A DNA stretch of 6,653 bases from Planctomycetota bacterium (GCA_022566435.1 JADFIX010000220.1:1-6653), one strand, 5' to 3'. Positions 1-6,653 are shown, counted from the first letter of the stretch. The notes: generated from the sequence alone by a model not told the origin. Translations and numbers: made by a program.

Positions 1-104
1 ACGGATGGGTTGGGCCGGGTGCCGGTAGACGAGGTGCTATTTCCCGGTCCGTCGGGATCGCGGACGCTACGACTCGGCCTGTCCTTACCGCCTGGTTTCG
101 GCAT
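1..104 (-). CDS. Possible N-terminal fragment of a divergent gene (very uncertain)
   Basis: An ATG on the minus strand at 104-102 opens a frame that stays open to the left edge of the window, giving about 34 residues beginning MPKPGGKDRPSRSV. The peptide is rich in Pro, Gly, Ser, Arg and Asp and looks like a disordered N-terminus. I recognise no family. There is no Shine-Dalgarno sequence before the ATG; a TATGAT lies at 117-112, about 8 bases upstream, which would leave almost no leader. About two thirds of third codon positions are G or C, but the plus-strand frame ending at 180 scores about the same, so coding bias does not decide between them. If real, the gene would be divergent from smc and share the 105-353 spacer. 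It could equally be non-coding. Confidence 0.18.
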   Translation of the reverse strand, partial: MPKPGGKDRPSRSVRDPDGPGNSTSSTGTRPNPS

Positions 105-125
105 GCCGTATATCATACCCATATG

Positions 126-139
126 TCGCCGCGCGGCGA
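126..139. repeat. Perfect 14-bp palindrome
   Basis: TCGCCGCGCGGCGA is its own exact reverse complement, with 7-bp half-sites and no spacer. It sits in the non-coding stretch upstream of smc and about 20 bases upstream of the possible minus-strand start at 104. It could be a dimeric repressor site or part of a GC-rich hairpin. No known operator is recognised, and in GC-rich DNA such a palindrome can occur by chance. Confidence 0.35.
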
Positions 140-336
140 GCCGCACGCACTTGCCATTCCACCCCACATGCCAGCACTGATATCGCAGTCGGCGACAGGC
201 GGTGATTGAGTCTCCCGCCATTCCGAATTGCATGACTACCGGTTGTGTGGTAGCCTTTACGTGAGCGGTGGGCTCGCAACCGCCGCCCGACGGAGCCGTT
301 GCATTCGCCAAGGAGTGGCGTTCTACTAGGGCACAT

Positions 337-342
337 GGAGGT
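337..342 (+). promoter_or_regulatory. Shine-Dalgarno sequence for smc
   Basis: GGAGGT is a near-perfect match to the 16S rRNA anti-Shine-Dalgarno sequence and ends 11 bases before the ATG at 354. The spacing is slightly long but workable. Together with the canonical SMC N-terminus beginning at that ATG, it fixes the smc start. An out-of-frame ATG at 335 overlaps the motif and is not a believable start. Confidence 0.75.
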
Positions 343-353
343 ACCCGAATCAG

Positions 354-3300
354 ATGTTTCTCAAACGTGCCGTTCTATCCGGATTCAAAAGCTTTTGCGA
401 TCGCGTCGAATTCGACTTCGGCCCCGGCACCACGTGCGTGGTTGGCCCGAACGGATGCGGTAAAAGCAATCTAGTCGACGCATTCAAGTGGGTGCTCGGC
501 GAACAATCGGCCAAGTCCCTGCGCGGCCGGCAGATGATCGATATGATCTTCAACGGCTCGGCCACCCGCAAAGCCGGCAGCGTGGCTCAGGTCGATCTGA
601 CGTTCGACAATACGGACCAGACCCTTGCTTTCGACCATGCGGAGGTGACAGTCTCCCGCAAGCTCTACCGATCCGGAGAGAGCGAGTATCTGCTAAACCA
701 ACAGCTAACCCGTCTGAAAGACATTCGCGAGCTGTTCATGGATACCGGAGTCGGCGTGGACGCCTATTCCGTGATTGAACAAGGAAGGGTCGACAGTCTG
801 CTGCAAAGCAGCCCGACCGACCGGCGGATCATCTTCGAAGAGGCCGCGGGGATTAGCAAGTACAAGGCCCGCAAACGCGAGGCCCAGCGCAAGCTCGAAC
901 GCACAGATCAGAATCTCCTCCGAGTCGCGGACATCATTGAAGAACTCGAGAAACGACTGCGGAGCGTCAAATTGGCGGCCGGCAAGGCGCGCCGCTTCAA
1001 GGAATACGAAGCCCGGTTGAACGATTTGCGGTCGAGTTTCGCGATGGCCGAATACCATCGTTTCAGTTGTGATATTGATCGCCATGCCGCCGAAATCCGA
1101 GACCGAGGCGATCAGGCGACCGCTTTAAGAACGGATATCGACAAGAACGAAGCGGAAAACTCGGAAACGACCATTCGACTCGATCGCTTGGCCGACGAGA
1201 TCGCTTCCTCGGACAATCAGCTCGTCCAAACCCAATCCGAACGCGCCACCCAGCAAGAACGGATCGCTGCCGCCCAACAGCGCGAAGAGGAGCAGCACAC
1301 ACTCCTGGAACGGTCTACTGAGCGCCATGCGGCCGACCAGTCCAGAATGCGCGAAGTCCGACATGACTTCGACAAAGTAGAGCAAGAGGCGAATGAACTT
1401 CAGAACGAGGCGAGTGAACTCGAACAGCTTTTCGAGACGCTGTCGGCGCAGGATAGAGTTTTGGCACAGGATGTCATAGGTGCCCAGGCGACACTGGAAG
1501 ACGAAAAAACCGGCATTATCGATCTGCTTCGCAGAAGTGCCGCGGTTCATAACGAAATCATCCGGCTCAACACCCACCGCGAATCTCTTCTGGGGCAAAA
1601 GGGACGGCTTTCCACGCGTAGCACTGAGATTCTCGGCGACCTGCAGATCGAACTCGAGCAGCGCGCCCACCTTGAACGCCGCCTGCGCGAAGTCGAAGAA
1701 CTGATCGAGTCTGGAACTCAGAATCTCGAACAGAAAAAAACAGAGACCGCCCAGGCCAGAATCAACCAAGCCGATCTCGAACGCGAACTCGCCGCTGCGA
1801 AGGAAAAGCGATCCGCCGTCGAATCGCGGCTCGAACTTCTCGAAGACCTCGACCGACGCATGGACGGAATCGGCGCCGGCGTCCGTCGGATTCTGGATTT
1901 GAAGCTGCAAGCGAACGACTCCGCCCCGACGGACTCCGTCGTCGGATTGGTGGCGGACCTCTTCGACGCCGATGTCGTGCACGCTCGTGTCGTGCAGGCC
2001 GCCGTCGGCAACTGTGATCAGTACCTCGTGGTTTCAGAAACCGCCCTCTTTCGGCAAGAATGCGAGGCACTTGGTGAACTTCCGGGCCGGGTGACGGTGG
2101 TCTGCTTGGATCGCCTTCCTCCGATATTCAACGAGCGGGACTTTTCCGATCAACCCGGCTTCGTGGCCCGGGCGGTCGATTGGGTTCGCTATGACGACGA
2201 CTTCGAGCAATTGGCCCGTCACCTGCTCGGGAAGACCGTTGTCGTCGAGGACCTCGATGCCGCGCTGACCATGTCGGAACGAGATGTGGCTGGTCACCGA
2301 TTTGTCACACTCGACGGTGAAGTGGTCGAGCCGGACGGGCGCCTGCGACTCGGTCCGAACGCCTCGGGTGCCGGACTCATTTCTCGAAAGAGTGAGTTGC
2401 GCGATCTCGCCGAACAGAAAGCCGTCATCAGCGATCGCGTGCGGATTCTCAGCGACCTGCTCAATCGGTCCCAGGCGGACGTTCGTCATCTGGAAGACGT
2501 ATTGCAGGAGTTGCGTGCGGCCATCTACGAATCCAGTACTGCCAAGGTCGAAGCCAACGCCACGCTCCAGAAAATCGCGGAATCCGTCGATCGCCTGCAA
2601 CACGAGCAGCCGCTGGTGGCGGGTGAAGTCACCCAAATCGAGCAGCAGATCGATGAGGCGCTTGCTGTAAGTGAAAGCGGCAGTCGATCCCTCCAAGCGC
2701 TCGAACAAGAGAATCAGCAGCGCGAACGAAACGTACAACACCACCAAGACCGCATGGAGGCCGTGTTGGTCGAGCGGCGCGAAATTCAAGAGAAGCTTAC
2801 CCAAGCGCGCGTCGACGAAGGCCAGATGGCTGAAAAGCGGAAAGCGGCGACCGATCGCATTCACGCCCTCCGACGGGCGATTCAGCAACTTCAGGAGTCG
2901 ATCTCCTCCGCGCAAGACGACATGGAGCGGTACGAACGGCACGTCAAAGAGGCGAAAGAGACCGCGGAAGTCGGACAGGCTTCGGTCGCGAGCCTGACCG
3001 AGAACATCATGCAGCTTGAAGGGCGATCATCGCGATTGAGGAACGATCGCGAGACTTTGCGCCTCGATCTGGACGGTCGCACGCAAGCGATCAAGACGGC
3101 ACGGACGAGTTTGACGGAAATGGAGGCCGAACTACATCAGCACGAGATGACGCTGGCGGAATCCAAGGTTCGTCGCGACGATCTGATCGCGCGCGTAAGA
3201 GAGGAAATGCACGTCGATCTCGTCGAACGCTACGCCGAATACGAGCATTCGGAGCAAGACTGGGAGCAGGTCGAATCCGAGATCGCGGAACTGCGCCAGA

Positions 3301-3920
3301 AAATGGACCGACTTGGAAATGTGAACCTCGACGCCATCGACGAAATGCGTGAGCTGGAGGAAAGGCATGCATTTCTCACCGGACAATGCACCGATTTGAG
3401 GGAAGCGCAACGGCAACTTCAGCAGTTAATCGACCAGCTCAATACCGAGTCCGAACAACGGTTCCGAGAAGCCTTCGACAGCATTCGAGGCCACTTTCAA
3501 ACCCTGTTTCGAAAGCTGTTCGGCGGAGGCCGAGCGGATATCGTCTTGGAGGACCCCGATGACATCCTCGAATGTGGCATTGAAATCGTCGCCCAACCGC
3601 CCGGCAAGGAATTGCAATCGATCTCGCTCATGTCGGGAGGGGAAAAGTCGATGACCGCCATCGCCTTACTCATGAGCGTTTTCAAGAATCGACCGGCGCC
3701 GTTCGCGTTTTTGGACGAAGTCGACGCCGCGTTGGATGAAGCCAACAACGATCGGTTCAACCGGATCGTGCGGGAATTCGTCAACGACTCACAATTCATC
3801 ATCATCACCCACTCGAAGCGCACCATGACGATTGCCGATCGTCTCTACGGCATCACCATGCAGGAACCGGGCGTCTCGACCAGGGTAAGTGTTCAGCTAT
3901 CCGATACGAACGTGGCATAG
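354..3920 (+). CDS. smc: Chromosome segregation/condensation ATPase SMC
   Basis: This is a complete 1188-residue bacterial SMC, the usual length for the family. SMC dimers, with the kleisin ScpA and ScpB, form an ATP-driven ring in the cytoplasm that extrudes DNA loops and helps resolve and segregate replicated chromosomes. Visible domains in order are: the N-terminal head (about 1-165) with Walker A GPNGCGKS at 31-38 and the Q-loop glutamine at 143; a coiled-coil arm rich in Glu, Arg, Gln and Leu (about 166-500); the hinge (about 503-680); the returning coiled coil (about 685-985); and the C-terminal head, opening with LGNVN at 987-991. The C-terminal head has the ABC signature SGGEK at 1094-1098, Walker B FAFLDE ending in catalytic Glu1122, the D-loop ALDEAN at 1126-1131, and the switch His1153. 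All ATPase residues are present. The hinge glycine motif is reduced compared with Bacillus subtilis SMC: it reads PDG at 660-662 and LGP at 666-668. The start is supported by GGAGGT at 337. The gene stands alone, with no scpA or scpB beside it, and is convergent with the next gene. Confidence 0.97.
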   Translation: MFLKRAVLSGFKSFCDRVEFDFGPGTTCVVGPNGCGKSNLVDAFKWVLGEQSAKSLRGRQMIDMIFNGSATRKAGSVAQVDLTFDNTDQTLAFDHAEVTVSRKLYRSGESEYLLNQQLTRLKDIRELFMDTGVGVDAYSVIEQGRVDSLLQSSPTDRRIIFEEAAGISKYKARKREAQRKLERTDQNLLRVADIIEELEKRLRSVKLAAGKARRFKEYEARLNDLRSSFAMAEYHRFSCDIDRHAAEIRDRGDQATALRTDIDKNEAENSETTIRLDRLADEIASSDNQLVQTQSERATQQERIAAAQQREEEQHTLLERSTERHAADQSRMREVRHDFDKVEQEANELQNEASELEQLFETLSAQDRVLAQDVIGAQATLEDEKTGIIDLLRRSAAVHNEIIRLNTHRESLLGQKGRLSTRSTEILGDLQIELEQRAHLERRLREVEELIESGTQNLEQKKTETAQARINQADLERELAAAKEKRSAVESRLELLEDLDRRMDGIGAGVRRILDLKLQANDSAPTDSVVGLVADLFDADVVHARVVQAAVGNCDQYLVVSETALFRQECEALGELPGRVTVVCLDRLPPIFNERDFSDQPGFVARAVDWVRYDDDFEQLARHLLGKTVVVEDLDAALTMSERDVAGHRFVTLDGEVVEPDGRLRLGPNASGAGLISRKSELRDLAEQKAVISDRVRILSDLLNRSQADVRHLEDVLQELRAAIYESSTAKVEANATLQKIAESVDRLQHEQPLVAGEVTQIEQQIDEALAVSESGSRSLQALEQENQQRERNVQHHQDRMEAVLVERREIQEKLTQARVDEGQMAEKRKAATDRIHALRRAIQQLQESISSAQDDMERYERHVKEAKETAEVGQASVASLTENIMQLEGRSSRLRNDRETLRLDLDGRTQAIKTARTSLTEMEAELHQHEMTLAESKVRRDDLIARVREEMHVDLVERYAEYEHSEQDWEQVESEIAELRQKMDRLGNVNLDAIDEMRELEERHAFLTGQCTDLREAQRQLQQLIDQLNTESEQRFREAFDSIRGHFQTLFRKLFGGGRADIVLEDPDDILECGIEIVAQPPGKELQSISLMSGGEKSMTAIALLMSVFKNRPAPFAFLDEVDAALDEANNDRFNRIVREFVNDSQFIIITHSKRTMTIADRLYGITMQEPGVSTRVSVQLSDTNVA

Positions 3921-3967
3921 CAACCGCCCCGCCGGCCATCGTTTGCCAAGTTGACTGCGGCGACCTG

Positions 3968-3983
3968 CCGGAGTCCACTCCGG
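3968..3983. terminator. Hairpin between convergent genes, possible bidirectional terminator
   Basis: CCGGAG and CTCCGG form a perfect 6-bp GC-rich stem around a TCCA tetraloop, 47 bases after the smc stop and 21 bases past the dsbD stop. Being symmetrical, it would form in transcripts from both strands. Neither side has a T-run, so it is not a classical intrinsic terminator. It may be a weak terminator, a 3'-end stabilising hairpin, or chance. The rest of the 84-base gap at 3921-4004 shows nothing else clear. Confidence 0.3.
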
Positions 3984-4004
3984 GCTATCCTGACGGCGGA
4001 ATGA

Positions 4005-6404
4005 CTATCCGACCGGTGATGCGGATGCCGTGCGGGACTCGCAGACTTTGTCGAGCATGTCGAGGAGGTACGTCTTCGTCAGGTTGGTACTCAGCACGAT
4101 GGGTGATTCCGGCTGGCCCGGACCGTAAATCAAGTTGAGGGGCGGCCCGGCGCGATTGAAACGATGGAGCGCGTCGGCGATCACCGGATCGTCCGACGTG
4201 AAATCTGCTTGAAAGGGTATCACACCGCACGACTTCATCTTCGCGCGAACGTCTTTCGTATTTGTCGCCAGCTTCTTGTTGGCCTTGCACACGGTGCACC
4301 AAGCCGCGGTGAAATCGACGAAAACCGGTTGCCCCGCGAGGACCGTTTTCTCGATCGCTTCCGGTGACCAACGCCGCCACGGAATACCGCGCGCCCAATC
4401 CTGGGCGGGCGCCGAACCGGCCATGCGCAAGTCTTTCTCACGTTCGATGGCCTCGCCGATCGGGTATACCCACCCGAACACAAGAAACGCACTGCACACC
4501 ACGATCGCGCCGGCAGTGCCACGGTATTGCCAACGAACGGATTCGGGCATCGTGATCTGGACCTTGCCGAGTACCCAACAGGCCATCGCCAACGCCACAA
4601 AAAACACAAGCGTCCATTGCAAACCGTCGGCGCCGATCTGGGCGACGAGGGGGCTGATCAGCCAGAGCACCATACCGAGCAAAAGGAATCCCATGATCCG
4701 CTCGAACGTGATCATCCAATTGCCCGGCTTGGGCAGGAAACTCAACCAGTTTGGATTTGCCCCGAGAACCATGTACGGACTGGCCATCCCGAGACCCGAA
4801 GCGAGAAACGCAAGTATCGCGATGTCCTTGGGTTGCTGCGTGGCCCAGCCGAACGCCGCGGCCAAAAAAGGGCCCGTACAGGCGAGTCCCAAGACCGGGG
4901 CCAGTGCCCCTTTGCCGAACGACGAAATCATGCCTTCCTTCTGAATCTTCGCTTCTAGCGTCGCCGCCGTCGTGGGAACCTGCAACGTGAATACGCCCAA
5001 CATGCTCAGTGCCAGCGACATGACGACACCACCCAGAACGATGATGGCCACAGGGAACTGCAGAATGTTCTTGCCCGCGCTGGCAAGCAGCCCGAGTATG
5101 ACGAAAAATACGAGCACGCCTCCTCCGAACGACAGGCCGAGCAAGAGTGTCCTGCGGCGCGACTCATGGGCCTGTTGAACGAATCCCAGCACCTTGATCG
5201 AAAGTAGAGGAAGCACACACGGTGTCGCATTGATGGACAAACCGTACAGAAAGCATGCGAGCAGTAGGCCGCCCAAACCCCAGCGATTGATCCAACTCAT
5301 CGCGGTGTCGGCAGTCGGTGTGGGTGCGGCCTCTGACTTGCCGTTCGAGTCGTTCGCCGGCACCGGCGTGGTTGCCGCCGCGGCGGAATCGGCATCGGGT
5401 TTATCGACGGCCGTCCCAACTTTGGGTGAAATCGTATCCCCCACTGTCAGGGAAAAAGTCACCGCTTCAGGCTCAAAACACTTGCCGGATTCCTCGCACG
5501 CCTGGAATCTGACGAGCCCCGCCAGCGTGACCGGTCCGCTGGCGATTTCCTCCTCGACTTCGCCCGGTATGCGAACGACCGTTTGTCCGGAAAATACGGG
5601 AATCGAGCCCTGCCCTTCGATTGTTCGGGGTGTCGGCTTACCGAACACCGCTCGCTCGTAGTACACGCCTTCGACGCGATTGACGTAGACGTCGAGCCCG
5701 ACGATCTTGCCGCTTTTTCCCTCACGGGCCGGAAGGACAAGGCCGCTTGCCACGTTAATCTGAACGTTCAAATCGAAGGTCTGTCCCGACACAAGCTTGG
5801 CGACGGACGCGCTCGGCGTGATGGTGATACGTGGACTCGTCTTCTTTGGAAGCCTCCGATGAGCTTCCTCGAACAGCTTTCCGTTCGCCGGAGTCGCGGG
5901 CGCGTTTACCGGACCAACGGGAAGTTGCAGCGATACCTCATTCTGCTCACGTACACACTGAGTCTTGCACGCGAGGTGCGTCACGCGAGCCGCGATGGTA
6001 ACCCGATCTTCGGAAATCGCGTCCGGCGGCGTGATGGTGACGAGTAAGACAGGTTCGCCTTCGAGAACGTTGGTCACGATTTCCCCGGCCGCGATGCTTC
6101 GCTCGGGAAAAGGGAACCGAATGCTGCCGGCACTGAATCCGTGCGTTAGCTTCCAATCGACGGTCGGCGGAATCCCGCTATCGCCACTGTGCTGCCAATA
6201 GATGTGCCATCCCGGCGAGAGTTTGAATCGAATACCGACTTCGAACGGCTGACCGGGAACCACCGCCTCCACAGAGGCGACCAAACTCACGGCAGCCTTG
6301 GCACGCTGATTCCCTCGTCTCTTTCCGAATTGAGCGTACGCATCGCCGCCGAACAGAACGCAGCCCATCAAGCCCAATACCGACCAATATGTGATTTTTT
6401 TCAT
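4005..6404 (-). CDS. Thiol:disulfide interchange protein, DsbD/ScsB-like composite
   Basis: This 799-residue inner-membrane protein is predicted to pass electrons from cytoplasmic thioredoxin to periplasmic thiol proteins, as DsbD and ScsB do. Residues 1-24 form a signal peptide (KK, hydrophobic core, AYA before Gln25). About 37-165 resembles the ScsB/PF11412-type domain, with PGWHIYW at 64-70 and the pair Cys146/Cys150 (CKTQC). About 190-322 is a second domain ending in a DsbD-alpha-like motif, Cys303/Cys309 (CEESGKC). An Ala/Pro-rich linker follows (about 325-368). The DsbD/CcdA membrane core at about 375-647 has roughly eight hydrophobic helices, with Cys396 in NATPCVLP and Cys509 in ACTGPF as the buried redox pair. 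The C-terminal thioredoxin-like domain (about 680-790) carries WCTVCK, Cys703/Cys706, and a likely cis-proline at 755. Escherichia coli DsbD is about 565 residues; the extra length is the additional N-terminal domain. No Shine-Dalgarno sequence precedes the ATG, but an in-frame TAA ten codons upstream and the signal peptide support this start. I leave the symbol blank because dsbD and scsB both partly fit. Confidence 0.9.
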   Translation of the reverse strand: MKKITYWSVLGLMGCVLFGGDAYAQFGKRRGNQRAKAAVSLVASVEAVVPGQPFEVGIRFKLSPGWHIYWQHSGDSGIPPTVDWKLTHGFSAGSIRFPFPERSIAAGEIVTNVLEGEPVLLVTITPPDAISEDRVTIAARVTHLACKTQCVREQNEVSLQLPVGPVNAPATPANGKLFEEAHRRLPKKTSPRITITPSASVAKLVSGQTFDLNVQINVASGLVLPAREGKSGKIVGLDVYVNRVEGVYYERAVFGKPTPRTIEGQGSIPVFSGQTVVRIPGEVEEEIASGPVTLAGLVRFQACEESGKCFEPEAVTFSLTVGDTISPKVGTAVDKPDADSAAAATTPVPANDSNGKSEAAPTPTADTAMSWINRWGLGGLLLACFLYGLSINATPCVLPLLSIKVLGFVQQAHESRRRTLLLGLSFGGGVLVFFVILGLLASAGKNILQFPVAIIVLGGVVMSLALSMLGVFTLQVPTTAATLEAKIQKEGMISSFGKGALAPVLGLACTGPFLAAAFGWATQQPKDIAILAFLASGLGMASPYMVLGANPNWLSFLPKPGNWMITFERIMGFLLLGMVLWLISPLVAQIGADGLQWTLVFFVALAMACWVLGKVQITMPESVRWQYRGTAGAIVVCSAFLVFGWVYPIGEAIEREKDLRMAGSAPAQDWARGIPWRRWSPEAIEKTVLAGQPVFVDFTAAWCTVCKANKKLATNTKDVRAKMKSCGVIPFQADFTSDDPVIADALHRFNRAGPPLNLIYGPGQPESPIVLSTNLTKTYLLDMLDKVCESRTASASPVG

Positions 6405-6495
6405 AGCGCTAAGCAGATATCCGCGACCTCGTTATGTTGAAGTCCACTTGCCGAGGGACCGAACACATTCCGGGATCGGCCCCCGACGGTCTCGA

Positions 6496-6526
6496 ATTAT
6501 ACGTTGTCACAGGCGAAGCGGCCCAA
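6496..6526 (-). promoter_or_regulatory. Probable sigma-70-type promoter for the DsbD-like gene
   Basis: On the minus strand a perfect TATAAT lies at 6501-6496, about 90 bases upstream of the ATG at 6404. This predicts a transcription start near 6489 and a leader of roughly 85 bases. The only candidate -35 is TTGGGC at 6526-6521, which matches the consensus at three of six positions with a 19-base spacer. The -10 box is convincing and the -35 is weak, so the promoter may need an activator. The inverted repeat at 6502-6550 covers the spacer and the -35 region, which would suit regulator binding. Confidence 0.45.
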
Positions 6527-6550
6527 TTGGCCTATTTTTTTGTGACGACG
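6502..6550. repeat. Inverted repeat with nested hairpin and T-run
   Basis: CGTTGTCACA (6502-6511) pairs with TGTGACGACG (6541-6550) over 10 positions, with a single G-U wobble in the plus-strand RNA. Inside lies a second small stem, GGCC/GGCC (6520-6523 with 6529-6532) around CAATT, followed by a run of seven or more T. The inner part looks like a weak intrinsic terminator for plus-strand transcripts. The outer arms look like a split operator. The element abuts the perfect -10 box of the minus-strand gene. Whether it acts as DNA or RNA cannot be told from sequence. Confidence 0.4.
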
Positions 6551-6617
6551 GTGTTACCATACGGGTCATCGCACTCCCGTCGGACATCCATGAATCGAAT
6601 TTCGTAAAGAACAAGGC

Positions 6618-6653
6618 GTGCGCGGCAAGCCCGATGCCCCCAAGCGCTGGATC
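6618..6653 (+). CDS. Possible N-terminus of a gene running off the right edge
   Basis: A GTG at 6618 opens a frame to the window end that would read MRGKPDAPKRWI. Eleven of its twelve codons end in G or C, which matches coding DNA here better than the other two frames. An in-frame TGA at 6591 limits how far upstream the gene could start, and no ATG or TTG lies between. The ribosome binding site is poor: a partial AAAGA at 6606-6610, and AAGG only one base from the GTG. A possible extended -10, TGT then TACCAT, lies at 6552-6560. Twelve codons are too few to name a family. The gene would be divergent from the DsbD-like gene and share the 6405-6617 spacer. Confidence 0.33.
   Translation, partial: MRGKPDAPKRWI

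Larger units (their letters stand above)
105..353. other. Non-coding spacer upstream of smc
   Basis: I see no convincing gene here. Several frames are open by chance because the DNA is GC-rich, but none gives a recognisable protein. The stretch contains a perfect 14-bp palindrome at 126-139 and three short potential stem-loops: GGCGG/CCGCC (198-202 with 215-219), CTACC/GGTAG (236-240 with 249-253) and GCGGT/ACCGC (265-269 with 279-283). It ends in a strong ribosome binding site for smc. I find no good sigma-70 promoter. The best pair, TTGCAT at 299 and TCTACT at 322 with a 17-base spacer, is weak. The region most likely carries the smc promoter and leader. Confidence 0.5.

Noticed and set aside
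1..180. Plus-strand frame from the left edge to a TGA at 178-180, possible C-terminus of an upstream gene
   Set aside because: The last 20 or so residues (rich in Cys, His, Arg and Pro) do not look like a real protein end, the other plus-strand frames are nearly as open, and no family is recognised. It is not excluded, only unsupported.
299..327. TTGCAT and TCTACT with a 17-base spacer as the smc promoter
   Set aside because: The matches are only three and four of six positions. A second TTGCAT at 228 fits no better, so this is close to chance level.
335..463. Short plus-strand frame starting at the ATG overlapping the smc Shine-Dalgarno sequence
   Set aside because: It has no ribosome binding site of its own, and its Arg-rich 42-residue product is a shift of the SMC N-terminal coding sequence through the Walker A region.
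1125..2942. Two long open frames antisense to smc (minus strand, 1125-1982 and 2034-2942)
   Set aside because: They lie wholly inside the strongly supported smc gene, encode no recognisable domain, and are expected from the codon bias of GC-rich coiled-coil genes (GAA, GAG and CTC codons read backwards as Phe and Leu).
4276..4944. Open frame of 222 codons on the plus strand antisense to the DsbD-like gene
   Set aside because: It lies inside the membrane core of a well-supported gene and its product has no recognisable domain or coding character.
354..6404. A functional link or new system joining smc and the DsbD-like gene
   Set aside because: The genes are convergent, have unrelated roles in different compartments, and share no regulatory element. 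Simple adjacency is the best explanation.
6504..6546. TCACA and TGTGA arms as a CRP-type site
   Set aside because: The half-sites are in the opposite order to a CRP site (TGTGA, 6 bases, TCACA) and are far too widely spaced.

Overview
The window carries two complete, convergent housekeeping-type genes, each with its own upstream control region, and two very uncertain gene fragments at the window edges. The DNA is GC-rich with a preference for G or C in third codon positions. The smc protein has a hinge ending (a single-glycine version followed by GLISRKSEL) that I associate with Planctomycetota SMC proteins. The thiol:disulfide interchange protein combines a ScsB-like N-terminal domain with a DsbD-type core, which also fits that phylum. 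A planctomycete, or a close relative in the PVC group, is my best guess. It rests on remembered family patterns, not on a search.

Layout. Positions 1-353 hold no gene I can firmly support. There is a possible minus-strand N-terminus running off the left edge, a perfect 14-bp palindrome at 126-139, three small potential stem-loops, and a strong Shine-Dalgarno sequence just before smc. Positions 354-3920 (+) encode a full-length SMC chromosome-condensation ATPase of 1188 residues, with both head halves, both coiled-coil arms and the hinge intact. Positions 3921-4004 are a short convergent gap with one GC-rich hairpin. Positions 4005-6404 (-) encode a 799-residue, eight-helix, multi-domain DsbD/ScsB-like transporter that carries reducing power across the inner membrane. 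Positions 6405-6653 hold a probable dsbD promoter with a perfect TATAAT, overlapped by an inverted repeat with a nested hairpin and T-run. A possible GTG-started gene then runs off the right edge.

How the genes relate. SMC works in the cytoplasm on chromosome organisation and segregation. The DsbD-like protein works at the membrane and periplasm, moving electrons from thioredoxin to periplasmic disulfide partners. They are transcribed towards each other and nothing here suggests a shared pathway or operon. No scpA or scpB (kleisin complex partners) and no other dsb or ccm genes lie next to them in the window.

I found no CRISPR array, transposon, toxin-antitoxin pair, tRNA or rRNA, and nothing that qualifies as a new defence or mobile system. 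The points most worth checking are the composite four-cysteine-pair architecture of the DsbD protein, the depleted glycine motif in the SMC hinge, and the structured promoter region upstream of dsbD.
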